Assembly: GCA_965539935.1 (NCBI GenBank)
Contig: CBETVX010000007.1
Span: 8,045-72,044 of the forward strand
Length of the DNA: 64,000 nt
Source: CBETVX01 sp965539935
GTDB taxonomy: Bacteria > Bacillota > Clostridia > Peptostreptococcales > Caminicellaceae
Reading direction: 5' to 3'
Shown here: one piece after another, positions 7,976 through 17,287 of the stretch
Position numbering within the stretch: position 1 is the stretch's first letter
Layout of the letters: the number at the start of each line of letters is the position of its first letter
Notes under the pieces: generated by a model
Seen by the model: the letters and a program-made list of their open reading frames with translations, nothing else
What the model was told of the DNA's origin: nothing
The model's database searches: none
Position numbers and translations under genes: made by a program

Positions 7976-8901
7976 ATTACCCCACTTTCCTTTATTATTA
8001 CCTCTCCCTTTCCTGCATCCATAAAAACCTCTACTCCCAGTGGCAATGTTATCATAGGTTTACAATGGCCCGATTGAAGATTATATATAGTGGGCTTTTT
8101 TAAGGGAATTAATATATCTTCAAAAACTTGTAATAACTCTAAGCTTCTTTCAGGTTCTTCAGGTACACATTTATTCCAATCTCCTAATATAATTCCAGCT
8201 GAATCATTAAACTTACCTGCCAATTTTAATTGGGTCATCATTCTATCTACTTTATAGGGTTCTTCATTTATTTCCTCTATAAAAAGAATTTTTCCTTTAG
8301 TATCTATTTCATAGGGAGTTCCTATTGTAGAAGAAATTAGAGATAAATTTCCTCCAACTAATATCCCCTCTGCACAGCCTTTATAGATAGTTTTTATACT
8401 CTCCCCATTAGGATTTATAATTGTTCTTTCCACAGCACTTCCCATAATAGCTTTTAATAAAGATTCCTTTGAAAACTGATGAAATTTATCATTCATCTCT
8501 GTTACCATAGGTCCATGGAAGGTAACTAAGTCACAGAACTTATTTATGGCTATGTGAATAGCAGTTATATCACTATAGCCTACAAATACCTTTGGATTTC
8601 TTTTAATATTTTCATAATCTATTTTATCAAGTATCCTTGGAGTCCCATATCCTCCCCTTAGACAAATAATGCCATCCACCTCATTATCTGAGAACATTTC
8701 ATTTATATCATTGGCTCTAATATCGTCCCTACCGCTTAAATAACCATATTTACTATAGCAACTTTTGCCCATCTTAATCTTAAATCCCATTTCCTCAAGA
8801 TTTCTCTTCCCCATTTCTATCCTTTCTTCTTCATAGGATGGGCTTGAAGGAGCTACTACACCTAATGTATCTCCAAACCTTAATTTCTTAGGTTTTATCA
8901 A
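7972..8901 (-). CDS. LD-carboxypeptidase (peptidase family S66)
   Basis: The TTG at 8901 is chosen because GGGGGT lies six bases upstream; the longer frame lacks a site. The 309-residue product has the S66 features GVVAPSSP at the N-terminus, CLRGGYG, the nucleophile Ser in VGYSDITA, and FIEEINEEPY and LQSGHCKP near the C-terminus. S66 enzymes (LdcA, YkfA, MccF) cut L,D bonds, typically removing D-Ala from murein tetrapeptides in the cytosol. Placement between an oligopeptide-binding protein and a dipeptide epimerase fits murein peptide recycling. Confidence 0.88.
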   Translation of the reverse strand: MIKPKKLRFGDTLGVVAPSSPSYEEERIEMGKRNLEEMGFKIKMGKSCYSKYGYLSGRDDIRANDINEMFSDNEVDGIICLRGGYGTPRILDKIDYENIKRNPKVFVGYSDITAIHIAINKFCDLVTFHGPMVTEMNDKFHQFSKESLLKAIMGSAVERTIINPNGESIKTIYKGCAEGILVGGNLSLISSTIGTPYEIDTKGKILFIEEINEEPYKVDRMMTQLKLAGKFNDSAGIILGDWNKCVPEEPERSLELLQVFEDILIPLKKPTIYNLQSGHCKPMITLPLGVEVFMDAGKGEVIIKESGVI

Positions 8902-8935
8902 AATATTACCCCCTTTTTCCTTTAGTTTCACTATT

Positions 8936-8965
8936 AAAATGCCGGACAAAAATGCCCGACATTTT
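8936..8965 (-). terminator. Intercistronic hairpin between the OppA-like gene and the LD-carboxypeptidase gene
   Basis: The arms are AAAATGCCGG (8936-8945) and CCGACATTTT (8956-8965), a 10-bp stem followed on the minus strand by only a short T-rich run. It probably acts as a partial terminator or 3' stabiliser giving more binding-protein mRNA than downstream mRNA. Confidence 0.6.
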
Positions 8966-8985
8966 AAATGCTATATTATTTTTAA

Positions 8986-10650
8986 TTATTTTTCTATATA
9001 TGTTTCATCAAAATAGAAATATCCTAACATGGACTTTTTAACACCCTTAACATAATCTTTCACCATTAAATCGTCAATATAGTAATACAGTGGAATTACT
9101 ACCACATCTTCCATAAGCAGTTTTTCTGCTTCATACATAGCATTGTATCTTTCTTCCCCTGTTGTCTTCTTAGCCTTTTCAATTAGTTTATCATATTCTT
9201 CATTTTTCCATTTAGCAAGATTCTTCCCTGCATCCGATGTCCATAGGTCTAAGAATGTCATTGGATCTACATAATCTCCAAACCAATTGGCTTTACCAAT
9301 TGTAAAATTACCTTCTACAAGGGTATTTTGGAAAACTGCCCATTCTTGATTCTGTAGCTCTATGTCTATGCCAAGATTGTCCTTCCACATCTCCTGAACT
9401 GCTTCTGCTATTGCCTTATGGCCTTCACTCGTATTGTATAGGAATTCTATTTTAGGGAATCCCTTACCATCGGGATAGCCAGCCTCTGCAAGTAATGCCT
9501 TAGCTTCTTCTATCTGAGCTTTATTTGGATCTATATAATAATCCCCAGCAGTTTCTCTAAAGTCATTTCCATTTGCATCATTTAATCCCGGAGGTACAAA
9601 ACCTGTAGCTGGTTTTTGTCCACCCTTTAAAATCGATGTGGTAATAGCCTTTCTATCAATGGCTAGTGATAATGCCTTTCTAACCCTTATATCATCCATA
9701 GGCTCCTTATGTATATTAATTACATAGTAGTAATTTGCAAGGTAAGGTCTTATTTGATACTCATCACTTTCTGCACTTATTCTTGCTGTTTCCTGGGCAG
9801 GAATGTCGTCTAATATATGTACCTCATCATTTTCATATGCAGTTAAGGCAGTAGCTCCATCTGGAAGCATCACCATATTGATTTTATCTAGTTTAACCCT
9901 TTCTGCATCGTAGTAGTTTTCATTTTTAACAAGTACTATTTTATCTCCCCTTGAATACTCATCTAACTTAAAGGGCCCATTAGATATGGCTGTTTCTGGA
10001 TTTATAGCCCATCCCTCTGGATCCTTTTCAACTATATCCTTTCTAACTGGAAAATATGTATAAAAGGCAGTTAATTCTAAAAAGTAGGAAGTAGGATTTT
10101 CAAGTTCTACTTCAAAGGTTTTATCATCTAAGGCCTTTACTCCAACTTCTTCAGCATCTATTTCGCCCTTATGATATTTTTCACCATTTTTTATGTAATA
10201 AAGCTGGAATGCATATTCTGAGGCAGTTTCTGGTGACAATGCCCTCTTCCAAGCATATTCAAAATCATAGGCTGTTACGTCTTTACCATCACTCCACTTA
10301 GCATCCCTTAAGTAAAATGTGTATTTCAGTCCATCATCGGAAATCTTAACATCCTTAGCTATTCCTGGAATAGCTTTTTCCTTTTCATCTAATCTCATTA
10401 AACCTTCATACATATTTAAGATTACATTTCCTGCATTAAGTGCACTATTTAAGGCTGGATCTAACGTTCTTACATCATCTCCTAAATTAAATGTTAATAC
10501 CATTTCTTCTTTTTCAACTTCTGTTTTTTCAATTTCTTGATTTCCTTCCTCTTCATTTTCATTTGCTGGCACATCTGTGTTATTTGTACATCCAGCAAAT
10601 ACACCTACTACCAATACCAATACTAGTAAATAGGCTAATAGTTTTTTCAT
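8986..10650 (-). CDS. Oligopeptide ABC transporter substrate-binding lipoprotein (OppA/MppA family)
   Basis: A 554-residue SBP_bac_5 protein. The N-terminus is a lipoprotein signal peptide with lipobox VFAGC (Cys20), followed by an acidic Glu/Asn linker and then the family body (LTFNLGDDVRTLDPALNS, YDFEYAWKRAL, VRKALSLAIDR). It should be anchored on the outer face of the membrane and bind peptides. No permease or ATPase genes accompany it here, unlike the complete system at 36457-41951. It may therefore feed a shared translocator, as MppA does for murein peptide uptake in E. coli. The RBS is GGGGGGAG. Confidence 0.9.
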   Translation of the reverse strand: MKKLLAYLLVLVLVVGVFAGCTNNTDVPANENEEEGNQEIEKTEVEKEEMVLTFNLGDDVRTLDPALNSALNAGNVILNMYEGLMRLDEKEKAIPGIAKDVKISDDGLKYTFYLRDAKWSDGKDVTAYDFEYAWKRALSPETASEYAFQLYYIKNGEKYHKGEIDAEEVGVKALDDKTFEVELENPTSYFLELTAFYTYFPVRKDIVEKDPEGWAINPETAISNGPFKLDEYSRGDKIVLVKNENYYDAERVKLDKINMVMLPDGATALTAYENDEVHILDDIPAQETARISAESDEYQIRPYLANYYYVINIHKEPMDDIRVRKALSLAIDRKAITTSILKGGQKPATGFVPPGLNDANGNDFRETAGDYYIDPNKAQIEEAKALLAEAGYPDGKGFPKIEFLYNTSEGHKAIAEAVQEMWKDNLGIDIELQNQEWAVFQNTLVEGNFTIGKANWFGDYVDPMTFLDLWTSDAGKNLAKWKNEEYDKLIEKAKKTTGEERYNAMYEAEKLLMEDVVVIPLYYYIDDLMVKDYVKGVKKSMLGYFYFDETYIEK

Positions 10651-10687
10651 AATAAATCTCCCCCCTAATATTTATATAATCTAAAAT

Positions 10688-10721
10688 GAAGCACTGCTTA
10701 TAATATATAATTCAGTGCTTC
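10688..10721 (-). terminator. Hairpin between lysA and the OppA-like gene
   Basis: GAAGCACTG (10688-10696) and CAGTGCTTC (10713-10721) form a 9-bp stem. On the minus strand it is followed by ATTTTAGATT, a weak U-tract, so it may allow read-through from lysA into the salvage genes. Confidence 0.55.
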
Positions 10722-10773
10722 ACTTCGATATCCCTTTTTTATCAGCCATGATAAATTTATTTTTTTATATTTT

Positions 10774-12123
10774 TTAATTTGCTATACTATATAGTCTATG
10801 CTCCTGAATTCGACTTTTTGAATCCATCAAATAGTCTGGAATCCTATCATTCTTTATTATGTCATTATAGCTTTCTCTTTCAACTATTATTTCTGAATTT
10901 CCATTATTAATAAGCACTACAGCAGGTCGCGGTATTCTATTATAATTATTTGACATTGAGTAGTTATATGCTCCCGTACTAAATACAGCTAATATATCTC
11001 CAGATACGATATTAGGAACTTTTAAATCCCATATAAGTATATCTCCTGTTTCACAGCATTTCCCAGAAATCGTAACTGTATTTATCCTTTCTTCATCTGC
11101 TCTATTGGCCACCACTGCATCATATTTGGCTCCATAAAGGGCTGGTCTTGGGTTATCTGGTATTCCTCCATCGATTGATACATAGGTTCTAATACCTGGT
11201 ATTTCTTTGATGGAACCTATGCTATATAGTGTTATTCCTGCCTCTCCTATTATCCATCTTCCCGGCTCAATTATTACAGTTGGTATATCTAGATTGTATT
11301 CACTACATCTCTCGTATACCTTTTCCATTATAGTATCTGTAAAGTAGCTAAGTGGCATAGGATTATCATTATCATAATAGTAAATACCATATCCTCCACC
11401 AGTATTGACTTCCCTAGTTATAAAACCAAGTCGTTTCTTTGCATCCTTCATAAGAACCATTAATTTCTCTAAGGCTCCTAAGTGGGATTTGTTATCAAAG
11501 AGTTGGGAGCCTACATGGAAATGAAAACCCATTAATTCCACATTTTTATATTCTATTGCCCTTTCTATTGCATTGAATATAATATCTTCATTAAGGGGTA
11601 TTCCAAACTTGGAATCTTTTTGTCCCGTTGATATATAGTCATGGGTATTGCTATTTACTCCGGGAGTAATTCTAAATAATATCTTAGTTTTTTTGTTTAA
11701 TTCCTTTCCTATTCCCTCAATTAGATCTAATTCATATAGATTATCTACAACTATTCTTCCAACTTCATTTTCAATAGCCATATATAATTCATCTATGGAT
11801 TTATTATTGCCATGAAAGAAAACTCTTTCCATAGGGAAACCAGCATTTATGGCAGTATAAAGTTCACCACCTGATACCACATCTAAATCAAGTCCTTCTC
11901 TTTCTATAATCTTACACATAGCTAGGTTTAGGAAGGCCTTACTGGCATAGGCAGCCCTTGTATTATTATATTTATATAAAAATTTCTCCCTAATTTCCTT
12001 ACATCTTTCATTAACAATGTCCTCAGAAACTACATAGAGAGGAGTTCCATAGGTTTTAGCAAGTTCTACAACGTCACATCCACCAAAAATTAAATGACCA
12101 TTTCGGGATTGTATATTATGCAC
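10774..12123 (-). CDS. lysA: Diaminopimelate decarboxylase
   Basis: A PLP-dependent group IV decarboxylase of about 449 residues that converts meso-diaminopimelate to L-lysine. Visible signatures are the PLP lysine in AAYASKAFLN, the substrate loop HFHVGSQLF, the glycine-rich NTGGGYGIYY, VIIEPGRW, and CCETGDIL near the C-terminus. The GTG at 12123 is preferred because GAGGTGAT precedes it; an in-frame GTG at 12132 is itself part of that site. A consensus sigma-54 promoter lies about 40 bp upstream and a sigma-54 activator is the next gene upstream. This is unusual for a lysine gene and fits DAP scavenging. Confidence 0.88.
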   Translation of the reverse strand: MHNIQSRNGHLIFGGCDVVELAKTYGTPLYVVSEDIVNERCKEIREKFLYKYNNTRAAYASKAFLNLAMCKIIEREGLDLDVVSGGELYTAINAGFPMERVFFHGNNKSIDELYMAIENEVGRIVVDNLYELDLIEGIGKELNKKTKILFRITPGVNSNTHDYISTGQKDSKFGIPLNEDIIFNAIERAIEYKNVELMGFHFHVGSQLFDNKSHLGALEKLMVLMKDAKKRLGFITREVNTGGGYGIYYYDNDNPMPLSYFTDTIMEKVYERCSEYNLDIPTVIIEPGRWIIGEAGITLYSIGSIKEIPGIRTYVSIDGGIPDNPRPALYGAKYDAVVANRADEERINTVTISGKCCETGDILIWDLKVPNIVSGDILAVFSTGAYNYSMSNNYNRIPRPAVVLINNGNSEIIVERESYNDIIKNDRIPDYLMDSKSRIQEHRLYSIAN

Positions 12124-12159
12124 AATAATCACCTCTCAAATTATTATATATTCTAACTA

Positions 12160-12175
12160 AGCAATTATTGTGCCA
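12160..12175 (-). promoter_or_regulatory. Sigma-54 (-24/-12) promoter of lysA
   Basis: On the minus strand TGGCAC-AATAA-TTGCT matches the consensus TGGCAC-N5-TTGCW at every position, with the correct GG to GC spacing. Transcription would start near 12150, giving a leader of only about 27 nt. Confidence 0.92.
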
Positions 12176-12241
12176 AAGTAATATATTTCTAGTTTCCAAT
12201 AATGCTTTTTATCACGCCTTGTCTCCTTTAGCAAGTTTGGT

Positions 12242-12278
12242 ATAGGCTTATGGATTGTGGCTCATGGCTTATGGCAGG
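12242..12278. repeat. Degenerate GGCTTATGG-type intergenic repeat
   Basis: Imperfect reiterations of GGCTTATGG / GGCTCATGG. The 14-mer GGCTCATGGCTTAT (12259-12272) recurs in inverse orientation at 36362-36375. Similar runs occur at 26460-26482 and 54870-54894. It lies in a gap whose other content is the sigma-54 promoter and an inverted repeat. Confidence 0.55.
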
Positions 12279-12365
12279 TGATTTATAAATAAAATATAAA
12301 ATTTTACTTTATTATCTACATAGCTTAAAGAAAGGCTAAGTTATATATTAAATTATTATGATTTT

Positions 12366-12426
12366 TCCGTATTATCGGACTGCTTAAGCTAATCATATAG
12401 TCTTACAACAGTTTGTCCAATAATAC
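12366..12426. promoter_or_regulatory. Candidate upstream activator sites for the sigma-54 activator
   Basis: GTATTATCGGAC (12369-12380) and GTCCAATAATAC (12415-12426) are reverse complements with one mismatch, 34 bp apart. The first is itself centred in TCCG-N6-CGGA (12366-12379). They lie about 190-265 bp upstream of the -24/-12 promoter, a normal enhancer distance. Binding by the adjacent activator is inferred. Confidence 0.5.
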
Positions 12427-12501
12427 TATAATAACTTCAAGCATTTGTTCATAAAAGCGTACTAAATTCCTTTTTTTCGGAAATTCTAGACTTATTAATT
12501 A

Positions 12502-14352
12502 TTATGAATCAATACTATATTTTTTAAGCTTTTCATAAAAACTCGTTTTACCAATTCCAAGGGATTTCATAGCACACTTTTTATCTCCATCGCATTTTTT
12601 CAAGGCATTTATAATAGCCTCTTTTTCTGCTTCCTTTACTATTTCCTTTAACTTTTTATTTTCTATATTATCTTCCCTTTCAGCTTTTACCTTGATATGA
12701 TTTGAAAGAATATTATCCCCTTCACTTAAATTCACAGCCCTTTCCAATATATTTTCAAGCTCCCTTACATTTCCTGGCCAATCATATTTCATCAACTTCT
12801 TTAGTCCCTCCCCGGATATATGCTTATGGGATGTTCCTATTCTATTGCAAATACTTGGAAGAAGATTATATACTAGCTGATGTATATCTTCCTTCCTTTC
12901 CCTAAGGGGGGGTATCCATATTGGGAATATATTTATCCTATAAAATAAATCCTCTCTAAAATTACCCTTTTCCGTTTCTTTTTCTAAATTTTTATTGGTG
13001 GCAGCTATAATTCTAACATCTACATTTATTTCTTTATTTCCCCCAACTCTATAAAAACTTCTATTTTGAAGGACCTGCAACAGTTTTACTTGCATTGAAA
13101 TTGGTAGTTCTGCTATCTCATCTAAAAAAATTGTACCTCCATGGGCTATTTCGAAATATCCCTTTTTACCCTTTGTCTTTGCCCCTGTAAAAGCCCCCTC
13201 TTCGTATCCAAAAAACTCACTTTCTATAAGGGTTTCTGGTATTGAAGCACAGTTCACATGGATAAAGGGCATACCATCTCTATTGCTGGCATGATGGATA
13301 TTTTTGGCCAGGACTGTTTTACCTGTACCGCTTTCCCCTAATAATAGAACTGTAGAGTTAGTTTTTGAAGCCTTATAGGCCATTTTTTTTACATTTTTCA
13401 TTTCTTTACTTTCCCCAACTATCTCTGGAAATAGCTTATCAATCTCCTCTTCATTTCTTAACCGTTTTTCCATCTCTTCGATTTTATGGAGGGCTTTATC
13501 CCTTTCCTTAGTCAATCTTTTAAGTTCAGTTATATCCTCTACTCTAAGGACAGCTCCTATTCTTTTTCCCTTTTCATCTATGGGAATAAGTGTACAAAGA
13601 GTGGGGCGTCCATTGATTTCTATAAACTTGTCTGTAAAGCTCAAATTTTTTCCCCTTGCCACTTCATAAAAACTCTTCATTTCTGGTACTGCTCCATGAA
13701 GCTCAAAAATATCCTTCCCAATTACTTGTATACCCTCTGTATCTTTACCCTTCGCCATAAAGTTTTTACCAGCAAGTATTTCCTTTATACTCTCTCTCCT
13801 TATTGTATAACCTTTGGCTTGATAAAACTTAATATTCCCCTTTTCTCCATCTAGGACAACCATGTGGCCTAGAGCATTGATATATTCTTCTGTGAACTCT
13901 TCCTTATTTATAGATATACTTACTAATTTTTTATCTGCTTCTATGGATACCTTTATATCAAAACCCTTATATTTAGTTGCTATTTGAAAATGCTCCTTAT
14001 ATAGTCCCTTCATGGCTTTAAATATTGCTGGGGTTGTCTCATCCTTATATGTTCCTATTGCAATTATTGAATCTCCAATATCAAAATTATCATTCTTTAC
14101 TCCAATGACCTTTAAATCCTCAGGAACCAGTCCTCCATCGTCCCTTCCTAAATAATTATCTGCAATTATTACAATATCCCCTTTTTTAATTGTTCCTGCA
14201 TCATGGCATCGTCCCTTATTATTATAAATAACTCCGAAAATTTCCTTAGCCTTTCTATTATATATCTGAACTATACCCTTATTATCTATAAATATAAACC
14301 CTTCTGAAATCACATCTATAAATTTATTAATATATTTTAAATCTCCAAACAT
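12502..14352 (-). CDS. Sigma-54-dependent transcriptional activator (PAS-AAA+-Fis)
   Basis: A 616-residue enhancer-binding protein. It has a PAS-like region at 1-45, an uncharacterised middle region, a second PAS-like segment (about 175-275) joined by a short coiled coil, then the AAA+ domain with Walker A GESGTGKT (339-346) and the sigma-54 contact loop GAFTGA (386-391). The Fis-type helix-turn-helix is at the C-terminus (DKKCAMKSLGIGKTSFYEKLK). No receiver domain is present, so a small ligand or redox signal is likely. It sits directly upstream of lysA and its perfect -24/-12 promoter, which makes lysA and perhaps the salvage genes the obvious targets. Confidence 0.93.
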   Translation of the reverse strand: MFGDLKYINKFIDVISEGFIFIDNKGIVQIYNRKAKEIFGVIYNNKGRCHDAGTIKKGDIVIIADNYLGRDDGGLVPEDLKVIGVKNDNFDIGDSIIAIGTYKDETTPAIFKAMKGLYKEHFQIATKYKGFDIKVSIEADKKLVSISINKEEFTEEYINALGHMVVLDGEKGNIKFYQAKGYTIRRESIKEILAGKNFMAKGKDTEGIQVIGKDIFELHGAVPEMKSFYEVARGKNLSFTDKFIEINGRPTLCTLIPIDEKGKRIGAVLRVEDITELKRLTKERDKALHKIEEMEKRLRNEEEIDKLFPEIVGESKEMKNVKKMAYKASKTNSTVLLLGESGTGKTVLAKNIHHASNRDGMPFIHVNCASIPETLIESEFFGYEEGAFTGAKTKGKKGYFEIAHGGTIFLDEIAELPISMQVKLLQVLQNRSFYRVGGNKEINVDVRIIAATNKNLEKETEKGNFREDLFYRINIFPIWIPPLRERKEDIHQLVYNLLPSICNRIGTSHKHISGEGLKKLMKYDWPGNVRELENILERAVNLSEGDNILSNHIKVKAEREDNIENKKLKEIVKEAEKEAIINALKKCDGDKKCAMKSLGIGKTSFYEKLKKYSIDS

Positions 14353-14651
14353 AAAAATTTCCTCCTAAATATACCCATTCTTTTTTAATATTATATATTA
14401 ATATCTTTAGTATTTAAATCTATCTAATTTTATAGTCTATTATTTGGGAGTGTTTTCCATTGGTCATTAATTATTATTCTACATAAGATTAGACATATAT
14501 AGACAGTTAATTCTTTGTAAAATCATAAATTTCTTGCAGGAAAATAATAATTTAACAAGAAATATGTATATAAATGTGATATTATATAATATAAATACGT
14601 GCAAAAATGGCTTTATTACCTATTAAAACCACCTGTAAGGAGAGAGTTTTT

Positions 14652-15008
14652 ATGCTTGATGTGCTAATTGTTGATGATGCAAGCTTTATGAGAACTGTAA
14701 TTAAGGGGCATTTAACTGATTTAGGATATAATGTGTGCGGTGAAGCTGAAGATGGGATTAAAGCTGTAAAGTTATATCAAGAACTTAAACCCGATTGTGT
14801 TACCATGGATATAACGATGCCTAATATGGATGGAATAGAAGCAGTTTCACAAATCATGAAGATTGATCCAAATGCCCGGATAATAATGTGTTCTGCAATG
14901 GGTCAAAAGGATATGGTAGTAGAAGCTATACAAAAAGGAGCTAAAGATTTTGTCGTTAAGCCTTTGACTAAAGATAGACTAGCTGAAGCCCTTGGAAAAA
15001 TTAAATAA
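14652..15008 (+). CDS. CheY-like single-domain response regulator
   Basis: The ATG at 14652 follows AAGGAGAG; an upstream ATG at 14607 has no site. The 118-residue product is a bare receiver domain with acidic pair Asp8/Asp9, phospho-acceptor Asp53 (VTMDITMP), Ser81 (MCSAMGQ) and Lys103 (VVKPL), close to the CheY pattern. It has no output domain. No chemotaxis kinase or flagellar gene is nearby, so the partner is unknown. Upstream, GCAGGAAAA (14537-14545) and AAGAAAT (14558-14564), 12 bp apart, resemble a sigma-H promoter, which would suit a stationary-phase role; that is weak evidence. Confidence 0.88.
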   Translation: MLDVLIVDDASFMRTVIKGHLTDLGYNVCGEAEDGIKAVKLYQELKPDCVTMDITMPNMDGIEAVSQIMKIDPNARIIMCSAMGQKDMVVEAIQKGAKDFVVKPLTKDRLAEALGKIK

Positions 15009-15081
15009 TTATTCATGCCATATGGTTGATAACAAAAATGGAAATCAACTGTTTACTTATTACTAAAGATCTTGAAAACTA

Positions 15082-15107
15082 AGGAGTAGGGATAAATTCC
15101 TACTCCT
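15082..15107. terminator. Bidirectional terminator between cheY-like and histidine kinase genes
   Basis: AGGAGTAGG (15082-15090) pairs with CCTACTCCT (15099-15107) across an 8-nt loop, followed by a T-rich stretch on the plus strand, between two convergent genes. Confidence 0.75.
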
Positions 15108-15116
15108 ATTTCTAAT

Positions 15117-16574
15117 TTAAATATTCATCATGGTTCTTTTAAAGTTTATAAAAAATTCACTACCTTTTCCTACTTCACTTTCTACAGATATAGTACCTCC
15201 ATGGAGTTCAATTATCTTTTTAGATATTGCTAACCCTAATCCCGTACCTCCATCGGTTTTTCTAGTGTTATCTCCTCGTACTAATGCATTAAATATATTT
15301 TCTCTAATATTTTCTGGTATCCCTACACCGTTATCCCCTATTATTATCTGGATATCCTTACCATCCTCCATTAGAGAAAGGGATAATTTAGTATGTTTTG
15401 GATTATATTTTATAATATTTCCAATGATATTTGCTATAGCTCTTTCCAATTCTATTTCATCAAAATTAAAGTATATTTTCTTCTCTGGAATATTAATATC
15501 TAGTTCAAAGCCTTTATTATCTAGCTCCCCATAAAAACCAATTACTACATTTCTAAGGAATTCAGACAAATCCTCTATTTTTCTATCTAAATCAAAAATA
15601 CTGCTATCTAGCTTTGAATATTTGAATAGTCTCTCTATTAAATTAGTAATTGTCTTTGATTTTTCGTAAATATATTTTAAATAGACTTTTCTATCCTTTT
15701 CATTTACAACCATGTCATCATATAGTGCTTCAGCATAACCCTGTATAACAGTAGCTGGAGTTCTTAAGTCATGGGATATATCTAATAAAAGTCTTTTTTT
15801 GCTTTGTGCTATAGATTTATTTTCTCGTTCTGCTATTTTAATCCTTTCTGTCATATAATTAAAAGCATCTCTAACCTGATTAAATTCATAACTGCCTTCG
15901 AAATCTAATCTTGTAGAATAATTTCCTGCCATAACACTTTTAAGTCCATTATTAATTTCTTTAAGAGGAATCATTATTTTTTTGGTAGTTATTCTACTAA
16001 ATAATAAAATTATGATAGTTATTAGTAAAATAAATGTAAAAAAGCTCAATTTAATTTTTGAATATATTTCTTTTTCAAAATCAGTGTCTCGTAGGGAATC
16101 TGGTAAATCAAAGTCTATTTTAAACACACCGCTATTAGTCCTAGGCTTTTTATAAATAAAAGTATATTTTTCTCCATCTAGTCCAGTAAAGGGAATGTAT
16201 TCAGCTGTATATTTATTAGTTGCAATTTTTTCATCTGCATTATTCGCTATAAAGGCTAATTCTTCTTGAGTATACTCCATCTTATCATCCTGTTTTTGAC
16301 CTTCTATATAGATTACCTTATTATCCTTTAATATCTCCACCCAAGCGCTTTCTTCAATATCCATTGGTAAATTCAATTCTTTAGTCCTATTATCATATTC
16401 AATTTTATTAATATATATACTTGAATTTTTCACTATATCTGGATATTTTGAAATGGTATTTATTGTTATAAAAATTAATGTACTTAAAAAAACTACTGTG
16501 ACCACTATTGCAGCTAATAAAAAAAAGATATATCTAAATATTAAATCCCAATACAGCCTTTTCTTTATTCTCAT
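15117..16574 (-). CDS. Sensor histidine kinase with HAMP domain
   Basis: A 485-residue membrane kinase. Two transmembrane helices (about 13-38 and 176-193) enclose a sensor region of about 135 residues outside the membrane. These are followed by a HAMP linker, a HisKA domain with phospho-acceptor His268 (LLLDISHDLRTP), and an HATPase domain with the N box around ANIIGNIIKYN and the G boxes GDNGVGIP and GGTGLGLA. It lies 8 bp downstream of the response regulator gene and in line with an ABC exporter, the arrangement of peptide-antibiotic sensing modules. The ligand is not known. Confidence 0.93.
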   Translation of the reverse strand: MRIKKRLYWDLIFRYIFFLLAAIVVTVVFLSTLIFITINTISKYPDIVKNSSIYINKIEYDNRTKELNLPMDIEESAWVEILKDNKVIYIEGQKQDDKMEYTQEELAFIANNADEKIATNKYTAEYIPFTGLDGEKYTFIYKKPRTNSGVFKIDFDLPDSLRDTDFEKEIYSKIKLSFFTFILLITIIILLFSRITTKKIMIPLKEINNGLKSVMAGNYSTRLDFEGSYEFNQVRDAFNYMTERIKIAERENKSIAQSKKRLLLDISHDLRTPATVIQGYAEALYDDMVVNEKDRKVYLKYIYEKSKTITNLIERLFKYSKLDSSIFDLDRKIEDLSEFLRNVVIGFYGELDNKGFELDINIPEKKIYFNFDEIELERAIANIIGNIIKYNPKHTKLSLSLMEDGKDIQIIIGDNGVGIPENIRENIFNALVRGDNTRKTDGGTGLGLAISKKIIELHGGTISVESEVGKGSEFFINFKRTMMNI

Positions 16575-16582
16575 ATAATATA

Positions 16583-17287
16583 CTACAACCTTTCAATTTT
16601 ATAACCCAATCCCCTTACCGTTTTCAAGTATCTTGGATTTTTAGGATTTTCCTCAATTTTGTCCCTTAAATTACTAATATGGACTCTTATTGCATTCTCA
16701 TCATCATAATAATTTTCTTCCCAGACATGCTCAAAAATCTGTTTTTTAGTAAAAACCCTTCCAATGTGATTTAATAAATATTCAATAATCTTGTATTCCG
16801 TTGAGGTAAGCTGTATGATTTTATTATTTTTCTTTAGATTACAACTTTCTTTATCCAACACCAATTCTCCAATTTCTATCCTATTTTTACCTAACATCGA
16901 ATTATTATTTTCTTTATTTAGTTTATAGAATCTTCTTATTTGTGCTTGAACTCTAGCTAATAACTCTAAGGGATTAAAAGGTTTAGTCATATAATCATCA
17001 GCACCTAAATCAAGTCCTAAGATTTTATCAGAAAAATCATCCTTGGCAGACAAAATAATTATAGGAACATTATAGTTTTCTCTAATTTCTTTAACAAGTT
17101 GAAATCCATTTAGCTTAGGCATCATAATATCAATAATGGCTAAGGTAATATTTTTAGTTTTCACACATTCTAATGCCTGCTCTCCATCGAAGGCTTTAAC
17201 CACATGAAAGTTTTCCTTTAAGAGATATAGCTCTATTAATTCGACTATTTCCTTCTCATCGTCTGCAACAAGTATATTTTCCATCAT
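16583..17287 (-). CDS. OmpR/PhoB-type response regulator
   Basis: The tandem ATGs at 17287/17284 follow GAGGTGG; a longer upstream frame has no site. The 234-residue protein has a receiver domain with the acidic pair Asp9/Asp10, phospho-acceptor Asp53 (IIDIMMP), and Lys in DDYMTKPFNP, then a winged-helix DNA-binding domain (LTSTEYKIIEYLL, YDDENAIRVHISNLRDKIE, RGLGYKIE). It forms a pair with the downstream histidine kinase. By position its likely target is the ABC exporter operon upstream. Confidence 0.94.
   Translation of the reverse strand: MMENILVADDEKEIVELIELYLLKENFHVVKAFDGEQALECVKTKNITLAIIDIMMPKLNGFQLVKEIRENYNVPIIILSAKDDFSDKILGLDLGADDYMTKPFNPLELLARVQAQIRRFYKLNKENNNSMLGKNRIEIGELVLDKESCNLKKNNKIIQLTSTEYKIIEYLLNHIGRVFTKKQIFEHVWEENYYDDENAIRVHISNLRDKIEENPKNPRYLKTVRGLGYKIERL

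Noticed and set aside
12133..12501. Lysine riboswitch or T-box ahead of lysA
   Set aside because: No L-box or T-box sequence is seen, and the sigma-54 promoter lies only about 40 bp from the start codon, leaving no room for a leader.
14540..14651. Riboswitch (cyclic di-GMP type) ahead of the CheY-like gene
   Set aside because: The CACC-rich leader lacks the conserved GEMM core and tetraloop receptor; no stable fold was found.
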